Assembly (NCBI GenBank): GCA_964566545.1
Contig: CAZMIX010000081.1
Span: forward strand, 1 to 6,720
Direction of reading: 5' to 3'
DNA length: 6,720 bases
DNA from: JAEYFP01 sp964566545
GTDB lineage: Bacteria; Bacillota; Clostridia; Lachnospirales; Lachnospiraceae
Numbering within the stretch: the first letter of the stretch is position 1; the number at the start of each line of letters is the position of its first letter. The position numbers and the translations under genes are program-made. Positions 5,188 through 6,720 of this stretch are shown here, piece by piece. The notes beneath the pieces were generated by a model, which was not told the origin of the DNA, ran no database searches, and was given only the letters and a program-made list of their open reading frames with translations.

Positions 5188-5832
5188 ATGGCTTTTGATT
5201 ACAAGAAAGAATACAAAGAATTTTATATGCCAAAAAATCAGCCGGAAATCGTCGATATTCCGGCAATGAATTACATCGCCGTACAGGGCGAGGGTGATCC
5301 GAACGAAGAAGGGGGCGCCTATTATCAGGCTGTCGGCATTCTATATGCGATCGCCTACACGATCAAAATGAGCTATAAAGGGACACGGCGGATCGACGGT
5401 TTTTTTGAATATGTCGTGCCTCCTCTGGAGGGCTTTTGGTGGCAGGAAGGAGTAAACGGAGTCGACTACGCCAGCAAAAAAACATTTCATTGGATTTCTC
5501 TCATCCGGCTCCCGGATTTTGTATCCGAAGCGGACTTTCGCTGGGCCGTTCAAGAGGCTTCGCAAAAGAAAGCGCTGGACTGCTCTTTGGCCGAATTCTT
5601 AACCGTGAACGAAGGCCTGTGTGTGCAAATCATGCATACCGGACCTTTTGACGACGAACCGGCAAGCGTCGCCCTGATGGATTCGTACCTTAAACAGCAG
5701 GGCTATGAAAACGACCTCTCAGACAGCCGCCGCCATCACGAAATCTATTTATCCGATCCTCGCAAGACAGCGCCCGCAAAATGCAAAACCGTCATCCGGC
5801 ATCCGGTCAAGAAAAAGGGGGAAATCATTTGA
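5188..5832 (+). CDS. Stand-alone GyrI-like small-molecule-binding protein (Lin2189-like)
   Basis: This 214-residue protein of about normal length for the stand-alone GyrI-like family is probably cytosolic. Recognisable blocks are KEYKEFYMPKNQPEIVDIP (8-25), MNYIAVQGEGDPNE (27-40), AVGILYAIAYTIKM (48-61), FFEYVVPPLEGFWWQE (72-87), GLCVQIMHTGPFDDEPAS (143-160) and HHEIYLSDPRKT (183-194). The family folds as two SHS2-type repeats around a pocket. Some members, including Lin2189 and YtkR7 (recalled from the literature), hydrolyse cyclopropane-containing genotoxins; E81 in the PPLEGFWW block is in the region linked to ligand or catalysis. A near-perfect AAAGGAGG (5173-5180) lies 7 nt before the ATG, indicating strong translation. 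It sits directly behind the MerR-type promoter. The substrate is unknown: it may sequester or destroy the regulator's ligand. Confidence 0.9.
   Translation: MAFDYKKEYKEFYMPKNQPEIVDIPAMNYIAVQGEGDPNEEGGAYYQAVGILYAIAYTIKMSYKGTRRIDGFFEYVVPPLEGFWWQEGVNGVDYASKKTFHWISLIRLPDFVSEADFRWAVQEASQKKALDCSLAEFLTVNEGLCVQIMHTGPFDDEPASVALMDSYLKQQGYENDLSDSRRHHEIYLSDPRKTAPAKCKTVIRHPVKKKGEII
5815..5821 (+). promoter_or_regulatory. Ribosome binding site of the second GyrI-like gene
   Basis: AAGGGGG in the last codons of the first GyrI-like gene lies 12 nt before the ATG at 5834, a longer spacing than elsewhere in the window. Only one base separates the TGA of the first gene from this ATG, so translation is probably coupled. 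Confidence 0.55.
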
Positions 5833-5833
5833 C

Positions 5834-6448
5834 ATGACATCCGAAATTAAAAAATACGAACAAAGCGGCGATCTGAAAACCCTCTATCGCAGCACGAAAA
5901 AGGAACCGTTTTTTGTAGAAGTGCCGCCCATGAATTATCTCACGTTTGACGGAACCGGGCATCCTGCTCAAGAGGATTTTCAAATTTCATGCGAGGCTTT
6001 ATTCACGCTGTCGTATATCATAAAATTTGAAATTGCGCGCAGGGAGCTGCAGCTGGATTACAAGGTCAATCCGATGGAAGTGACCTGGTATCTGGACAAA
6101 GGCGCGGACCAAATCGCTTTTACCTGGACAATGATGATCATGCAGCCCGAATTTATTACTGAAAAAATGATCGGCAGAGCCATCCAAATTGCCAGAGAAA
6201 AAGGAAAGCAGCTCGCTTATGACCGGGTTCACTTTCAAACCGTGGAATTCGGCCGGTGTGTGCAATGCTTTCATCCGGGAGACTATCATACGATGAACGA
6301 CACGCTTGCAAAAATGGTCGCCTTCGCGCAGGAAAACGGGCTTTCGCATGACCAATATACGCATGACATCTATCTGAATGATATGCGGAAAACAAAGGCC
6401 GAAAATTATAAGACGATCATGCGGATCAGAACGCGCCCAACATTATAG
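5834..6448 (+). CDS. Second stand-alone GyrI-like small-molecule-binding protein, paralogue of its neighbour
   Basis: This 204-residue protein shares the block order of the preceding gene: FFVEVPPMNYLTFDGTGHP (26-44), EALFTLSYIIKFE (54-66), YKVNPMEVTWYLD (76-88), GRCVQCFHPGDY (140-151) and HDIYLNDMRKT (177-187), so the two probably arose by duplication and then diverged strongly. E82 in PMEVTWY corresponds to E81 in the neighbour's PPLEGFWW. The neighbour's DDEPA segment is not kept (DYHTMNDT here), which could alter the pocket. An upstream in-frame ATG at 5705 lies deep inside the preceding gene and would add 43 unrelated residues, so the ATG at 5834, one base after the preceding stop, is chosen. 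It is the last gene of the MerR-controlled operon; its TAG overlaps the end of the convergent dehydrogenase gene. The substrate is unknown. Confidence 0.88.
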   Translation: MTSEIKKYEQSGDLKTLYRSTKKEPFFVEVPPMNYLTFDGTGHPAQEDFQISCEALFTLSYIIKFEIARRELQLDYKVNPMEVTWYLDKGADQIAFTWTMMIMQPEFITEKMIGRAIQIAREKGKQLAYDRVHFQTVEFGRCVQCFHPGDYHTMNDTLAKMVAFAQENGLSHDQYTHDIYLNDMRKTKAENYKTIMRIRTRPTL

Positions 6449-6720
6449 CTGTTTAATAACTTCCTGAAATTCTCCTTTTTCCCAGATCACGGGCACCGGA
6501 TAGGTCGGATTCGCTTCCTTAAGAGCCCGACCGATGATTTCGGAACTGTCGTCCGGCTGGATAATTCCCAGCTTTTCGGGGATTCCCATGTCCGCATTCA
6601 TGGTTCTTATCATAGCAATAAACGCTTTGGCCGTTTCCTCCGCCGTGCTCCCGTGTATGCCGGCCGCTTCTCCCAGCTTTGCAAGCTTTTGATAAACGGC
6701 CTTTCCATAGTGTTCTAAAA
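6443..6720 (-). CDS. Iron-containing alcohol dehydrogenase, C-terminal part (N-terminus beyond window edge)
   Basis: The reverse strand is open from the window edge for 91 codons to TAA at 6445-6443. The visible residues begin LEHYGKAVYQKLAKLGEAAG, continue through TAEETAKAFIAMIRTMNADMGIPEKLG, and end NPTYPVPVIWEKGEFQEVIKQL. The helix pair, the -MGIP-KL- turn and the NPxYPVPVxW close to the C-terminus are characteristic of the iron-containing (group III) alcohol dehydrogenases of the FucO/1,3-propanediol/butanol dehydrogenase branch. This is a different branch from the YqhD-type enzyme at 1394, which ends differently. The metal ligands lie upstream of the visible part, so activity cannot be judged. 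Its stop overlaps the last six bases of the convergent GyrI-like gene, and no terminator hairpin separates the two. Confidence 0.85.
   Translation of the reverse strand, partial: LEHYGKAVYQKLAKLGEAAGIHGSTAEETAKAFIAMIRTMNADMGIPEKLGIIQPDDSSEIIGRALKEANPTYPVPVIWEKGEFQEVIKQL

Overview
The window looks like chromosomal DNA of an anaerobic or fermentative Gram-positive bacterium of the Clostridia (Lachnospiraceae-like). This is inferred from strong AGGAGG-type ribosome binding sites, sigma-A-like promoters, moderate base composition, and the gene set: two iron-containing alcohol dehydrogenases, an iron-sulfur-type flavoprotein, and stand-alone GyrI-like proteins with a BmrR-like MerR regulator. No rRNA, tRNA, CRISPR array, transposase or phage gene is visible.

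Layout, left to right. (1) 1-334, minus: 5' part of a membrane-anchored XRE-type regulator, cut by the window edge, behind an unusual promoter region carrying two direct repeats 22 bp apart. This end looks more AT-rich than the rest. (2) 557-1177, minus: a flavoprotein with a CX2CX2CX5C cluster motif. It is divergent from (3) 1394-2569, plus: a YqhD/BdhA-type iron-containing alcohol dehydrogenase. Their predicted promoters overlap head to head. (4) 2573-2670: two hairpins that appear to divide termination between the dehydrogenase and the convergent operon. (5) 3989 down to 2665, minus: a Gfo/Idh/MocA oxidoreductase overlapping crcB (fluoride channel), read from a promoter whose -10 lies in a perfect 20-bp palindrome. 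(6) 4053-4206: an intergenic element with terminal inverted repeats and two large nested hairpins. Its left end supplies the -35 of operon (5). (7) 4272-6448, plus: a BmrR-like MerR activator followed by two stand-alone GyrI-like proteins. Between the regulator and the pair is a promoter with the 19-bp spacer typical of MerR-controlled genes. (8) 6443-6720, minus: C-terminal 91 residues of a second, different iron-containing alcohol dehydrogenase, convergent with and overlapping the last GyrI-like gene by 6 bp.

How the genes may work together (inference): the MerR/GyrI/GyrI cassette is the most coherent unit. One ligand-sensing GyrI domain is fused to a DNA-binding domain and is followed by two free relatives that could bind or hydrolyse the same class of compound. 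The alcohol dehydrogenases and the flavoprotein fit reductive handling of aldehydes or other electrophiles, and CrcB exports fluoride. A stress or detoxification neighbourhood is plausible, but only the operons themselves are supported by the sequence.
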